A DNA stretch of 64,000 bases from Plasmodiophora brassicae (Eukaryota; Endomyxa: Phytomyxea; Phytomyxea; Plasmodiophorida): assembly GCA_036867785.1 (NCBI GenBank), contig CP145409.1, positions 682,001 to 746,000 of the forward strand, written 5' to 3'. This document shows, one piece after another, positions 1-11,442 of the stretch (the first letter of the stretch is position 1; every line of letters starts with the position of its first letter). The notes under the pieces are model-generated. The model was not told the origin of the DNA and did not search any database. It saw only the letters and a list, made by a program, of their open reading frames with translations. The translations under genes were made by a program, and so were the position numbers.

Positions 1-1141
1 GGACAGGGTACTTAGAGGCGACGAGCGTACGCCCGTGTTCGCACTGGGAATGCTCACCCAGCGGCCGTCATCGGTGGGTCGCATGGCACGGTCGACAGTG
101 TTGGGGCAAATGCAACAGGCAGGCGTGGTTGACAGGCCGGCCTGACACGATGCGCATTGCCAGGATCGTTCCGTGTCCTGCTCGCCATAACACGACGGGT
201 GAACGACGACGCCACATCGGCCACATGTCAGCACGGGACGTGAATCGCGTTCGTAGCACACGTGGCATCGTCGCCCATCATCCGGTTCGGCACGCTCTGG
301 CGACCACCTGGACAACAGCAGCACAGCATGTCAACACAGAGTCGACACAGCATACCGTGACGCTGACAGTTCGATCGCATCAGGTTGTCGACGGCGCGGC
401 GTTGACGTTCGTGCAGGAGGTGTCACCGTCGCCGGTGGCGTCGAGCCGGCCGGCGATATGAACGATGATATGGCCGTCGAGAAGCACTCCCGGGTAGGGG
501 TCGACGGCCCCGACGAACGCGACGCCGAATTTGACGGTGAGCGAGGGATGCTGTCTTCACGGCGGATGCCTTCCATGCGTTCATCTCGACGTGCACTTGA
601 CGGTGACGGGGATGTATCTTCAGGGTGGGTGTCTTCCATGCGTTCATCTGAAGGTTCATGCGCGGGCACTGGCAATGGTGGTCGACCGGCTTCCTTTGGC
701 GACGTGTACGTGCTTCCGGCTAGGTCATTGGACTGCGACAGCAGAGGTAGATCGAGATCTGTGTACAGATCCTCGTACATCTAGGAAGGGCGTCAGCGGG
801 GAACCAAATCGGTTGAGATCGGCCAGCATCTAGGCGCACCTCGCGAAACGTGCGAACCAGGCGATCCAGGTTGGCAGCTGGGTAGACCGCGCGCCTGATA
901 AACGACGTGTTGCAGAGCGGGCACTGCAGTATGTTGTACTGAATCAGGCCGTCGACGCATTGCTGTCGGACGGGCGCGGGGTGTCACTGGCTGTCCGCCA
1001 TGATACGACCGCCACACGTGTCACCTTGCAGAATATATGCAGGCACGGCAACGACTGAGCCTCGTTGATCAGCGAGTGGCATATGGAGCACTTCAGCTCC
1101 CGGTGGATGCTGGAGATCGCTCGCCGAACCGATTCGTTCAT
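1..1141 (-). CDS. BRCA1: RING + extended-PHD protein, BRCA1/BARD1 family (3' part outside window)
   Basis: Likely nuclear E3 ubiquitin ligase subunit in DNA-damage response. The first exon (start ATG at 1141) carries CSIC...CLHIFCK. An intron beginning GTGACACG follows, and the next exon gives QC...CPLC, completing a C3HC4 RING with the FCKxC spacing typical of BRCA1. A second intron (GTGCGCC...CTTCCTAG, with a CTGAC branch site) leads to a Ser/Pro/Glu-rich linker at about 780-365. A third intron (GTATGCTG...GTCCAG) leads to CHVC...CGRC...HPSCYG...CASC...CCICP...DGRW, an extended PHD finger as in plant BRCA1 and BARD1. BRCT repeats are expected beyond the left edge and cannot be seen. BRCA1 versus BARD1 cannot be decided. 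An upstream in-frame extension to about 1288 is open but lacks conservation. Confidence 0.8.
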
Positions 1142-1344
1142 TGCCGGGTGGCGCACGACGCAGTCTGCGGCGCCGGCGCGGGACCTGGGTGGGACCGGGG
1201 TCCCCATCGCACTGTTCCGCCGCCCACAGGCGACGCACCTGCCAGCTATACCGGTGCAACGGACAGGTGGAGGCTCGACGATGCACACGCCCGCATGTTA
1301 ATGGATATGGATTAGGAATATAAAATGTTCCAGCAGCGTCGGCG

Positions 1345-4300
1345 TCACGGTCGAACTTCAGCGCTCACCGCGTACGGCAGGTTGCCGTCCGCGGTACTGG
1401 GAGTCGACCCCCGGTCGGCATCGCCGGTTGCCGCTGGCGTTGACACAATGGCGTCCTCGTGGTTGCGGTTGACTGGACGAATTTTCCGCTTTTGGTCGGC
1501 ATCCTCGTCATCGTCGGCGTATGTTGAGGACATAATCCTGAACGCAAGGGACGGGCCGGTGGTCCTTGCAAACGAGCCGCTTCGCCTGGGAGGGGTCTTT
1601 CGCTTCCTGACGGCGGACAGGAAATCCGTCGACTGGTCTGACGTGTTTTCGTCCGAACTGAACGCCTTCCTGTCGATGAACTCGGGTTCGGGGTCGTTGC
1701 CCAACGTTGGCGACAGAGGTAGCGACGCTTCTGCGCGTTCCGCTACAGCCGAAGATGACGACTGGAAGTATTCCTCCTCTTCTTGCAATTCCCGGAACTG
1801 GGCCCGCGATTCGGAGTACGCGCCAACTGGGGTCGTGTCGGTCATGGCAGACTCTGCGGCTACGGCGTCGCGGTTCTGCTCATCTAGTGATCGCAGCCGC
1901 TGGAACACGGAGACATAGGTCACGCTGGCAATGCGGCCCAACTCCTCGTCAGCTGTAGATGACACACCAGCCTCAGCAGAGAGTCAACAACGGGTATACA
2001 TCACACTGGCAACCTAAGTATGAGACGAGGCCCTTGATGTTATTTGCTCGAATGAATTCGAACAGCTCGATCAGCGCCGAATTGAGCAAGTTGTAGCGCT
2101 GTAGACCATTATGAATAAATACGTCGATGCACGACTTCATTATCGCCTAACACAACACGTCAACACCCGTTCCATTGGGCTTCAACGACACGTCAACCAA
2201 AAGCGCATTACCTTCCAGTCCTTCAAGTCATCACAGGACTGCTGGGTCAGTAAGATCTGGCAAGCAGCACGTACAAGCCGCACTCCACTTAACATCTGTG
2301 CCGATGTTAAAGCAGACGCGTTTTGACAAATGCATAACACGTACGACTGTCATCTGCGACCTGCAAGACAGCAGACCCAAGGCAGCTCTTTGCCATCGAT
2401 GCCTTCGTAGGACATGAGCGAGCGTTGCACCGTGCTCCCGAATGCAATACGTCAGGAATTGGGCACTCTGGCAAACTGACGACAGACGAGACTTTTCAAA
2501 GTCGCTAACACACCGGATGACATGATCTGTGCAAACCACTGTTTAGATGCGACCTTCGGATATCATACCGAATTGCGCACCAAGATGCGGTTCAATGCAT
2601 GTCTCCAGGAACGCCTTTTGATTACAGAATTCAAGCGATTCTGGAGATAAAAGTGTAGTCAGGATTTCCGTTATCTGCGTGCAGAGTCAGAAAATGTCAG
2701 AGAAGGCGCCCATCTCGCACACCACGAATCACACACCTGTGCCTGAATGCCACTCTCTATGTGCGGACTAGTAGTTGTGATGGCTCCAATAAAGGCTGAC
2801 ATCAACACGGAACTGCACAGCGTCTAATCAGTATTACACGGTCCCCTCTAAGGCCTACCCATACGAATTACCTGGGACCCTCTGCCAGCATCGAAGCACG
2901 AATCAGGTGTGGATCGTGGACAGCGAAACTGCAAAACGTGTGTTAGCAGATCGCAATAAACGTGAGCCAGCACAGACTGGACGAACATATGCAGAACGTC
3001 AACAATCATTAGAGCAATCTTGTGACCGAAAGAGCTGGGATCGTGAGATCCCGATCGCCATTCGTTTAGGCACCTTGCCAAATGAGAAACTAGGCCGCGT
3101 TGGGATAACTTTGCGAAAAACTCATTCCGAATCTGAATGCTCTTCGACAAGTTGACCATTTCCTGGACGAACTTGAATAAGTCAAGCCTGACAAAACCGT
3201 CAGTATCCGCGTTCATAGTAAAAGTAATTCCTCCATACGTGTCCTGGGTGGGATTAACACATGATGCCAACTGAAGCTTGGCGAACAGCCGATCAAGAAA
3301 TGACGAATCTTGCGACAACGATGTCATGATGTTAACAACGTTGAAGAACAACAGTGACGACAGCGTTGTGCTCAACGCATCATCTAAATGCCTAAGCATG
3401 AAGACGTCGCGGATATAGGTTATCACATAGTTCTAAGGGCCACGTCATTTAAACGAAGAAGCCTTAGAGCAGCAAAGAAAACCTGTCGAATCGATTGCAG
3501 AATCGCTGGGTTTCCTATTGGAACAACATCGCGGAACCGTGCACTTTCGATCGCCTAAAGAGCCCCAGTTAGACGCAGTGCAAACCAAGAGTAGGCGTAG
3601 GGACCTTTCGGTGACGAGAGAAGTCGACAATACCAGGATCCTGGCCCGGCCGAACAAGTTCCGGATCGTACCTGCAACCGTGAGAGTGAATACCTTGCAT
3701 ACTGCCAATCAGAAATGTGAGCGCATACTCCAATATTTCTATTGTCTTATCAATAACGTCCACGCTCGTCATCTGGTCGATCAGAGGAACGACGTTTAGC
3801 AAAAACATGGATTTGACGATAGAGAAGAGCTGGAACAGAGATTCAAAATGTTCCAGATCAATGGACTGCAAACTGCTTAGGCGATTGGGACAAAGCGTTT
3901 CACGAAGAACTCTACCTGGTCGATCACTTCATAAAGCGCAGTGAACCACTTATAATCGCTGGCTGCAGATGCAAGCGCAGATTTACGTGAAACAGTTGCA
4001 TCCAGTAAAAGTTCCTTGATCTACAGACAGCAAATGCTAAGGATTGACTGACGGCTTAATGCTTAAACCCATATACCTTCCCAAGAGAATCCAACGTTGG
4101 CAGTGGAAGTTCGACTGGGATGTCATCAACTCCAGTCGAATATCCGTTTGACAATATACCCGAATCGGTATCAAGGTTTATGCTAGTGACGACTGATGAG
4201 TCCATCACCGACATTCCTTGACTGTGAGCTTCAAGCATCGCAATCTGGACCTTCAGCACAGGCGAGCATTAGCCACTGTAAGAGAATAGACGAAGGCGTA

Positions 4301-4800
4301 AAATACCTTGTTCCAGACCACTGAGCACGCAGAACTCTCTTGGAAGCTGAGGGCCAGGTCGACATCGGCTTCACGGTCGAACCAGGTAATAATCGAATTA
4401 CCTTCAGGTGGTTATCAATGCCACAGTTGAGTTGATTGACATCGAGGCGCATACCCTGCTTTGAATATTCGATATCACCAGTGACAACGTGTCGCAGCAG
4501 AAGTTTGCCAGTCTCCTCCGAATGAACAAGAAAGGACGTCTGATCTATAGAGCGCCATTCGTTTCGATTATGTACCTTGCTTGAAAAACAATACGATAGA
4601 CAGCGTACCCGTTCCTCTTCCGACCTCCTGAAGATAGCCAGTCCCGCGGTCGATCCATTGGCGGTCGGCGCTGAGGCAGAACACCATGACACGAAACCCT
4701 ACGACAGCAACCACGTATAAGACAAAAGCCGGATTATCGAACGCCAGAGCCTGCCCTGACCTCTATCATGGTCGACGTCGACGGTCTCCAGTTCGGTCAT
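1345..4800 (-). CDS. PPP4R3: Protein phosphatase 4 regulatory subunit 3 (SMEK/Psy2/falafel)
   Basis: Targeting subunit of PP4, acting in DNA-damage checkpoint recovery and centrosome or nutrient signalling. Multi-exon. The N-terminal exons (4800-4250) give VMVFCLSADRQWIDRGTGYL, then FLVHSEETGKLLL, which is the EVH1/PH-like domain of SMEK proteins. The middle exons (about 3871-2850) hold the conserved helical SMK-1 region: ALTFLIGSMQ, LLFFNVVNIMTSLSQD, FVQEMVNLSKSIQIRNEFF. An exon near 2540-2340 (SAQFLTYCIREHG) matches the C-terminal armadillo part. The last exon (1965-1345) is acidic, Ser-rich and disordered with a basic KRK patch, usual for the family. The start exon begins MTELETVDVDHDRG and is joined through a GTCAGGG...GTCGTAG intron. 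Several 3' exon joins are not fixed. Confidence 0.88.
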
Positions 4801-4802
4801 AA

Positions 4803-5256
4803 CTAACGGGGACCGGACGTCGACAAAACGACGTCTCGCCGTTCAGGTCGCGCGCAACTCTCCTGCGGAGTTGCACGCTTGTCTACGCCGATCCGCTCCT
4901 TGGCATTCTCAGCAGAAGACATGATGACCGTTCGGGTCAATACTTCGTTCCTCATGAAGCGTTTATTCGTGTCCAGTGCGTTCATTTCGTTATAGGTCGT
5001 TTGGTCGGGTTTCATCTACAGGCAAGCCACGCATGTTCGAATACTGCCTGTCGCGGAACGCGCCACTAGAAACCGTCATGCTGTCTCTCAGCAATCGTGT
5101 TATTCTTCGACAGGTTTCCCCTGGTTTGGATCGTTTACAGTCGTGGTGTGCATCGCAACGGTGAGGCGTCGAGTCCGAAGGACACAACACAGCAGGTCCA
5201 GATCCGCGACTGCACGCGACGTGAGTTGGTCTCCAGCGCTCATCCCGATCGGGCAA
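4803..5256 (-). other. Possible small gene, unrecognised
   Basis: Two reading frames on the minus strand could join. One begins MSAGDQLTSRAVADLDL near 5256. The other, after an acceptor TGCCTGTAG near 5013, reads NEMNALDTNKRFMRNE... and ends at 4803. The second piece is helical and charged. It lies only 2 bp from the start codon of PP4R3, so it would leave that gene no separate promoter. No family recognised; it may be non-coding. Confidence 0.25.
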
Positions 5257-5406
5257 ATAGGTGGCCCATCCATCAGCGAGCGTTGTCCTGTCGTATTCTC
5301 ACGTACAATATAGTCTCGTTGAAATCAAGAGCATTCAAGTGATGCTGAACCCACGGGATGTTTTATCGGAATCGCTATCGATCAAAACGCTCTGTTGGCT
5401 TGCCCT

Positions 5407-5835
5407 CTACTCAATCTTGATGTTCGGCGCCGGCGATTTGTCCTGCTTGGGAATGTCGATCATCAGCAGGCCTTTGTCGTGGCGAGCTTTGATTTTGTCT
5501 GCCGCGATGTTCTTAGGCAGGCGCAGGGACCGCGACGAGTGCCCGTAGATGCGTTCTGAGAAGTGGATCGTCTCCTTCTCCTCCTTGCGCTCCTCCTTGC
5601 GTTCTTCCTTGCTCTCCGCCGACACCGTCAGGACCCCGTTCTCCACGTTGAGCTTGATATCTTCCTTGTTAACACCAGGCGTCTCCACAGTCACACAGTA
5701 CTTGTCGTTAGTCTCCTTGAGCTCCATGCGAAGACGGGGGACTCGCATGCGTTCAGTTTCAGGCCACAGCTCACCGAACATGCGGCGTTCCACCGACGTC
5801 GGTGCCATCACGTCCATCAGCCACGTCGTTGCCAT
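5407..5835 (-). CDS. Small heat-shock protein, Hsp20/alpha-crystallin family
   Basis: Single exon, 142 residues. ATP-independent holdase chaperone that keeps denaturing proteins soluble, most likely cytosolic because no targeting peptide is seen. Residues about 35-140 form the alpha-crystallin domain: VTVETPGVNKEDIKLNVENG, GVLTVSA, and the closing GLLMIDIPK. A highly charged Lys/Glu insertion (EERKEERKEEKE) sits in the loop between beta strands, as in plant and bacterial class-A Hsp20s. The C-terminal I-x-I anchor appears as NIKIE. The length is ordinary for the family. A heat-shock element lies about 100 bp upstream of the start. Confidence 0.93.
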   Translation of the reverse strand: MATTWLMDVMAPTSVERRMFGELWPETERMRVPRLRMELKETNDKYCVTVETPGVNKEDIKLNVENGVLTVSAESKEERKEERKEEKETIHFSERIYGHSSRSLRLPKNIAADKIKARHDKGLLMIDIPKQDKSPAPNIKIE

Positions 5836-5935
5836 ATCGCCTCACTCGAGCTCGCCCGACCTCTTCCAACGTCTCTCGCACTGGTCAATTGCAGAATGAG
5901 CAGATCGCAGGTATGCGCCTCGTGCAATGCCGGCT

Positions 5936-5949
5936 AGAACATTCCAGCA
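5936..5949 (-). promoter_or_regulatory. Heat-shock element upstream of hsp20
   Basis: The bases AGAACATTCCAGCA read as GAA-nn-TTC-nn-G, two perfect and one partial unit of the HSF binding repeat. The site is palindromic, so strand is nominal. It is about 101 bp upstream of the Hsp20 start codon, a normal distance for an HSE. Function is inferred from sequence and position. Confidence 0.5.
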
Positions 5950-6023
5950 CGCGTGCCGCGAAGTAGGGGGTGAGGCCGATTGTGGATCTCACGACTGCTT
6001 GTCACAAATACGGGGCCCAATCG

Positions 6024-6422
6024 TCATCGCCCACACGACGCGGACGCAGAAATAGGGGCCCGAGTCTTCCGCTCCACATGGCCCTTCGGGGCTCGTCGTC
6101 CGCCGCCACGCGGCAGCCGGCAATCCACGAGCTGCACAGTCGCCAGACGATGAGTTGATGCCTGATACGACACGGCAGAAGGTGTTTCACGTAACGCAGT
6201 GCTTGTACGTGCTGATATGTCAACGCCACGGGCGTACCGTGAATGCTTCGGCTTCCGGTAACGCACACACACGCACCTACACACCGCTTCCGGTTTGGTC
6301 GTGATGTCAGCACCGGCTAGCTGGGGGACAACTGTCTCCCAGTAAGCGATGTATCCCAGTGAAGTGCAGATCTGGCGACTTAACGCGAGGTGGTGATCGC
6401 CCTGCAACTGCAACTTGTACAA
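6024..6422 (-). other. Open frame of unknown status between hsp20 and the SR gene
   Basis: A 132-residue frame begins MYKLQLQGDHHLALSRQ and becomes Arg-rich and low in complexity toward its end. A possible donor (GTGCGTGTG) follows residue 49. No conserved domain is recognised and no partner exon is obvious. The rest of 5950-6530 shows nothing else. Confidence 0.2.
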
Positions 6423-6532
6423 GGGGCCCTATGCAACAACCCTGGCGTGTACATGAGATGCAGTATCAGCCTCTGGAAGGCTGGTTTATTGAGTAACGCT
6501 GAGCACCAAGGTAGCAGCTACGGCTGCGATGG

Positions 6533-7770
6533 TTAGTAACGACGGTCACGTCCGAAACGGTCGCGCGAACGCGATCTGACAAACCAGGTATTAGATGTTG
6601 AAGACTGACTAAGCACTGAAATAGTACCGGCTGCGGTTATCATGACGGCGAGGACTGCGGGACCTGAACACAAGCAATCAGACAGAAACCGATCGAAGAG
6701 CGCATAATTAACATACCACGATCGACTGCCACCACCTCGATTTCCTGAAGAGTATCGATCCGATTCACGTTCACGGCCGTACGGTTCGCTAAGACGGAAG
6801 ACGAAGAGTTGGTACCAGGGTGAATACACGACAAATGTGTGCTGACGCAGGTCACCACGAAGTAACAATAGTGTAGAACGTAGTGTTTGCACAAACGATG
6901 GGAAAACGAAGGAAGCATGCAATTCCGGATCCGTCCGTCAATATCGCTCCACAGAATCCAAACGAAGAAACGATTGCAACTCATATCTAGAAAACCGGGA
7001 CATACCGCTCAGAACCGCTGCCGCGCTTCTCTGCTTGATATTCTACAGTGATCACGTGGTTATCAAGGCGCGACTGATGCAATTTTTGCTTCGCTGCTTT
7101 AGCATCCTCCTAGTGCATTCCGTTAGCAAGCGATGAGTAACAGCGTCGGTGACGTCAAACAAGATTGTCGAATTCGACGAAGGCGTAGTTGTTGCGGACG
7201 TCAACACGCGTTATCTTGCCGAACGGTTCGAACAAATTCTGGAGGTCTCGGTCCTTAGTATTGCGGCTGAAATTAACAACGAAAAGCGTTTTGTTCGGGC
7301 GATTTTCCGCATCGTGCCGACGTTCAGCTTCCCGACTGACACGACAAATCTCATCCAGTGGCCTCAGAATGGGTCGCAATGTGAAACATACCGCTTAACA
7401 CGTCCATTGCCTTTGGCCCATTCGACGCGAATACGCCGATCAAGAAAAGTGGAACGGTCGAGCTTGCGAATGGCATCGTCGCCACGGTCAGGATTCTCCA
7501 GAAACACAAAAGCAAAATCTTGCTTCAGATCTATGAAACACCCATGAACCGACTAAACTAACAGTAGATCGACAAGAGAATACCGATGTTGGCAATGTCC
7601 GAATATGGGGAGAACAGGTGCGCAATGTCTTCGTACGTCGCATCATTACTGATGTTGCCCAGGAAGATAGCACGCGACTCGCCATAGGCCGAACGGCCTT
7701 TTCGCGTTGGCGACGCCGAGCGGCGAGCCCCCGGAGAGTAATCGCGACGACCGCGAGGCGACAGTGGCAT
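6533..7770 (-). CDS. SR splicing factor, RS31/RS-subfamily type (two RRMs + RS tail)
   Basis: Nuclear pre-mRNA splicing regulator. Start ATG at 7770. RRM1 spans AIFLGNISNDATYEDIAHLF, an intron (GTATTCTC...TTCATAG), then DFAFVFLENPDRGDDAIRKL and RIRVEWAKG. RRM2 reads TLFVVNFSRNTKDRDLQNLF...YAFVEFDNL, an intron, then EDAKAAKQKL and VITVEYQAEKR. The order RRM-linker-RRM and the EWAKG / VEYA-like strand ends match plant RS31/RS40. The short C-terminal tail is assembled from small exons: EPYGRERESDRYSS, then WSRSPRRHDNRSRSRSRDRF, then GRDRRY. Six introns of about 50-230 nt interrupt the gene; long introns near the RS tail are typical sites of regulated splicing in this family. Confidence 0.85.
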
Positions 7771-8399
7771 TATTGCGACCAGGCGACGAACCTCGATCAC
7801 CACGCCTTTGACGCTCGCTGTCCGTGGCCCGTGGTCGGTCCCAAAGCACCTGGGCCTGACGGCGGCGGGCGGCCCCAAAAACAACAACTCCGCGGCGGAC
7901 AAAAGTTTCGTTTTGCCTCACCTGCTCAGGCACGCCTGCGGCTCCTTTTTGCCCACTTCGTCGTGTTGCCTCTGCGGCAGTGCATGACATCGGGTACCCG
8001 ATACCCGTACACGAGCCGCTTACCCGGCCTACCCGCTGGCGGGGTACGGGTATGGGTGCTGGAAAGCTCTGCGGGTGGGTAGCCTGTGCTTTTCGTTCGG
8101 GCGGCCACGGGTGCGGGTACATCATACGCAAAACCCCAGTGCCAAGTGCCCACTGCCCACTGGCGACTTCCTTCCGCGAATAGAACCTCGACTTGGCGGC
8201 TTGGCACCTGCGGAATCAGCAGACCGCAGTCCGCGGGCGAGTGCGGACTTTGATGCGCACGGCGCACGCCGCACGCCGCACGGAGCCGCCCGGCAGGGTG
8301 CATGCTCGGGCAGACGTTGGGACTGGTTTGCTCCAGGGAGCGTCACGTGCCTGTCATGCCATCCATACGCCGCCTCGCCGAGGAGATATCTCTAGATGA

Positions 8400-8780
8400 G
8401 CTCAAGAAGAGGTTGCTGCGGAGCTTCAGAACGATTCATCGAAGTATTTCGCTGCCAGATTCGATCGCGGCCAAGCGCCGTCGACTGCGGACGTCTGGAA
8501 GCGCTTCGGACCAGTCTGCGACGAGAATGGTCATGCCATCGAATACTCAGAGTCGCAATCAATCATTGTTCGTCTGACGGGATGTACTACTTGTGCCGCC
8601 TTATACGGCTACACCACAAGTCGCGGAACGACCACGTTGAACAAATACAAGTGCCCGGCCGCCGTCGTTGCCGCTGCTAGTTCAAGCCTCAGCAGCCATT
8701 CTCTCGAAGTACCCCTTGATGCCGATCCGCTTCGCGTGGAACGAACGGATCGGCAGTACTTCAAGGAAATCTTGAACTAG
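8400..8780 (+). pseudogene. hAT-type transposase N-terminal fragment (BED-like zinc finger)
   Basis: An open frame just after an in-frame TGA at 8397 reads ADVWKRFGPVCDENGHAIEY..., then GCTTCAALYGYTTSRGTTTL and NKYKC, ending at a TAG near 8778. The W-x2-F start, C-x2-C pair and T-x-L-x3-x-C end match a BED zinc finger, but the usual His before the last ligand is Tyr. No start codon, catalytic core or hATC dimerisation region is present. The 3' half coincides with the arm of a foldback. A dead fragment is likely. Confidence 0.5.
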
Positions 8781-8838
8781 CAGCCGCGACGACGCCGGTC
8801 GGGCATTTGTGCTTTATTCAATGTGGTCGTTCCGCGCC
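8620..8838. repeat. Foldback (imperfect inverted repeat) inside the hAT remnant
   Basis: The arm at about 8620-8683 (begins CGCGGAACGACCACGTTGAA, ends GCTGCTAGTTCAAG) is the imperfect reverse complement of about 8772-8838. The inner part also pairs (GATGCCGATCCG against CGGATCGGCAGT), leaving a loop around TTCGCGTGGAACG. The whole could fold into one hairpin of roughly 200 nt. Confidence 0.75.
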
Positions 8839-9570
8839 CTAAATTGGATCGTCGGGTGTGCATCGGGTATGGGCTGGTAATTCCCAGCCGCGGGTCGGAT
8901 CGGGTATGGGCATGATTTATTATATCCAACCGGTCGGGTACTGGTGCGGGTGGAGTTGTCCTCGCGGCGGCCGGGTACGGGCGTGGGTACATGACGTCGG
9001 GCGACGCCTAGCTTTATTCTTGAAGAATAAACAGAGAATTTCCCAAAACCCGATGTCATACACTGCCTGCGGGGAAACGAGGTTTTATCTAACGTGAAAA
9101 TGCATCGATTGCAGAAGGTATGCGTAGACGAACAGTAGCTCTGGCAAACGGTGCTGTACAATAAGCGCTTCTCAGCGGGCCTGTATTGAAACAAACTGCA
9201 CCGTGATGAACATGGGCCTCACGAAGTTAGGGTCAACGGAAACACATTGCGCCACCAGGATGTCGCCAGACCCACCCGCGTATAGCTGCTCGAATCCCGA
9301 ATGCCCCTGATGTCGTTGGGCAGTTATTGTGGACAAATACATGCTCTATACCGAGGTTTAACTCTGTACCGCCAGCGCTATACAGGAAGCCCTGCGCAAC
9401 GTCAAACTGACATCGAGATTATAGGCGCCACCAGACGTTTGTGTGCATTCGTTATACTATACGTAGATCGTTGAGTACGAGGGCACCGATTGTTAAGCGA
9501 TCCCCGGTAGTTAGGACGAGGGTACTTCCAGGTTGTCCGACGCGACCGTCGTTGTCATCAATCGAGCCAA

Positions 9571-10625
9571 ATGGTCGCCGTCGTCCAACGTCCCATGCAG
9601 GAGGAGACGATTTTCGGTCTCATTCCGCGCCCGAAGCCTCCCGTACCGAGGCCGCCCAGGCACAAGTGTGGGCACAAATGGGATACGCCCCCAACGGCGT
9701 CGACGTTTGGCCCAGCGGCTACGACTCAGTTGCCCGTCACCAACCTCAGCGGCTCTACAGACATGCCACCAATGTCGCATAGCTTCAGGCACTACTGGAG
9801 ATGAAACGACACCAGAACGCGGGTTGCTGATTTGGATTGCTCACAGACAAGAGGCTGCCTTGTTTGGACCCAAGAATCTGGCCCGTCCCAACCCCGTCCA
9901 GTATCTTCGTAAAGCCGATAGGTTCGAGGCGGCAACTTTCCACTTTGACGTTGTCTCAACAGTCCCATAGGATGCAAATTGCACTGGTCGGCGAAAAGAA
10001 GCGACACGAACCGCCGCATGAGTGCAACCCGAAGCCGGCGATCCCACCACCATCAGATCGACCGATCATGGGACTCGTCACATCCAAGAAGTTTGTCAAG
10101 GTTGTCAGCATCTAAACACGTTCGGTCGCTGTCGCTAAATGACGACACAGACAAATGCAATCGGCGTCATTCTGTCTGAACCCGTCAAGCGAACCCGCAA
10201 GCTACGCTCGGAATTCACTGGCCGGCATGCCGAGTTTGGCAAAGTTCCTGCCTACCTCGATGACGTCAAACGAGAGATCCAGATTGAGTACGATTACATC
10301 GACAAACTGCATTCGAGAGACAAGGAGAAGTTGCCAAAGGAGACGTCCATCGAACAGCTTCCAGAATCCGAAAGAGCGGCGCTCTTGAACGCACTCAAGT
10401 CCAAATGGGGTATACCGCCTAACGCCGTTGCATTCAAAGCGGCAAGCGAACTGAGTCGGGTGGTCAGGTGACGTCCAGCGTCAGTACCAGGCAATTGCGC
10501 ACCACGTTATCTTGGATACTATCGGTCAAGTTCGACGCAAGGAGCAGTTCGAACGTGACCTGGTCAAGCTCGAGAACGATATTGAAAAGTTGTCGAAGCC
10601 AGTCGTCCTTATTCGCAAAGAGTGA
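9571..10625 (+). CDS. ENKUR: Enkurin, axonemal microtubule inner protein
   Basis: Protein of motile cilia; in other organisms enkurin lies inside the doublet microtubules and has a calmodulin-binding C-terminus. Exon 1 gives EETIFGLIPRPKPPVPRPPR, the conserved enkurin N-terminus. Exon 2 (from about 9849) gives LFGPKNLARPNPVQYLRK. Exon 3 gives NPKPAIPPPSDRPIMG and SKKFVK. A GTTGTCAG...GACACAG intron leads to TNAIGVI, FGKVPAYLDDVK, LPESERAALLNALKSKW. The last exon (10470-10625) gives YQAIAHHVILDTIGQVRRK, ending RKE. Every segment follows the enkurin order. The donor of intron 1 is weak (GTCGCA), so that join is uncertain. It converges with AP-4 sigma, 85 bp apart. Confidence 0.85.
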
Positions 10626-10710
10626 CCCGCAGGTCGTGTACGGCAAGAGTCGAATCGTTCTGACATTACATTGAATACATTCTTGTATCAGAATTATTAC
10701 GTTGTGGTTG

Positions 10711-11261
10711 CTAACTGCCATGCTTCTCCAGTAGTCTGATTGGCTCCAGTATCAGCGTCCGATTTGTCTCGATGATCTCGCCGTTCATGACCATCTCATC
10801 TAGAATGAAGTGGGCCTTCTCGATATTGAACATGATCTGAGACAAAAACGTGTACAGTCAACACACCCGTCGGCTCAACAGGCGGCTCGACCTCACATCT
10901 AGTTCGCAAACATTCTCAAAGTACTGGTCCAGGGTCTCAACCAGCGTGTGGATGAACTCAAGCATGGCCAGCTCGTTGACACCCGGGACATTCTGCAAAC
11001 CGATGATGAAAAACAACGACGCATACCGTCGGTACACGACTTTGTAGTCTCGATACTCCAGAAACGAGCACTACCACAATGGCGTCACGGGAGCGTCACC
11101 GTGTCGGCAGCGTTGGATACCTGCGTCTCATTGCGCGCCAAACATTTCCTAATGATCTCCGCCTCCAGGGCGACCCGCTCCTCAACCGTCATGTCCTGGA
11201 AGTATCGCGCCAGCCGCGTCTGGCCTTGCTTATTGACCATCAGAATAAACCGGATCGCCAT
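10711..11261 (-). CDS. AP4S1: AP-4 complex sigma subunit
   Basis: Small subunit of the AP-4 adaptor, which sorts cargo at the trans-Golgi without clathrin. Exon 1 (start ATG at 11261) encodes [19 protein letters not shown] and [27 protein letters not shown] is diagnostic for sigma-4 rather than sigma-1/2/3. Intron GTATCCAA...GTGGTAG leads to [40 protein letters not shown] and VCELD. A second intron (GTGAGGTC...GTCTCAG) leads to [20 protein letters not shown], ending LEKHGS. Full length of about 144 residues, normal for the family. Confidence 0.95.
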
Positions 11262-11442
11262 GTGCTGAATGTCGACGCCCGCTTCCCCGAAATCCGTCTG
11301 CCGCAAAAATGTCGTCTCAACCCCACTGCAACGCTGAAGCTGGCCGGCCACGACCTGAGTGGCCAGACGTGCACAGTGGCCTACCTACGAGGCGTACTGC
11401 ATTGCGTCGCGGATGGCTTAATCCAGATAACGTTTACATTAA

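Larger units (their letters stand above)
7978..9065. mobile_element. hAT-like DNA transposon remnant with terminal inverted repeats
   Basis: The left end CAGTGCATGACATCGGGT (7978-7995) and the right end, reverse complement CAGTGTATGACATCGGGT (9048-9065), match at 17 of 18 positions. CAG/CTG termini and subterminal CGGGTAC / GGGTATGGG motifs, repeated many times on both sides, are usual in hAT elements. The flanks CTCTGCGG and CCTGCGGG share CTGCGG, so an 8-bp target duplication is possible but degenerate. The inside holds a transposase N-terminal fragment and a large foldback. At about 1.1 kb it is too short to be autonomous. Confidence 0.65.
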
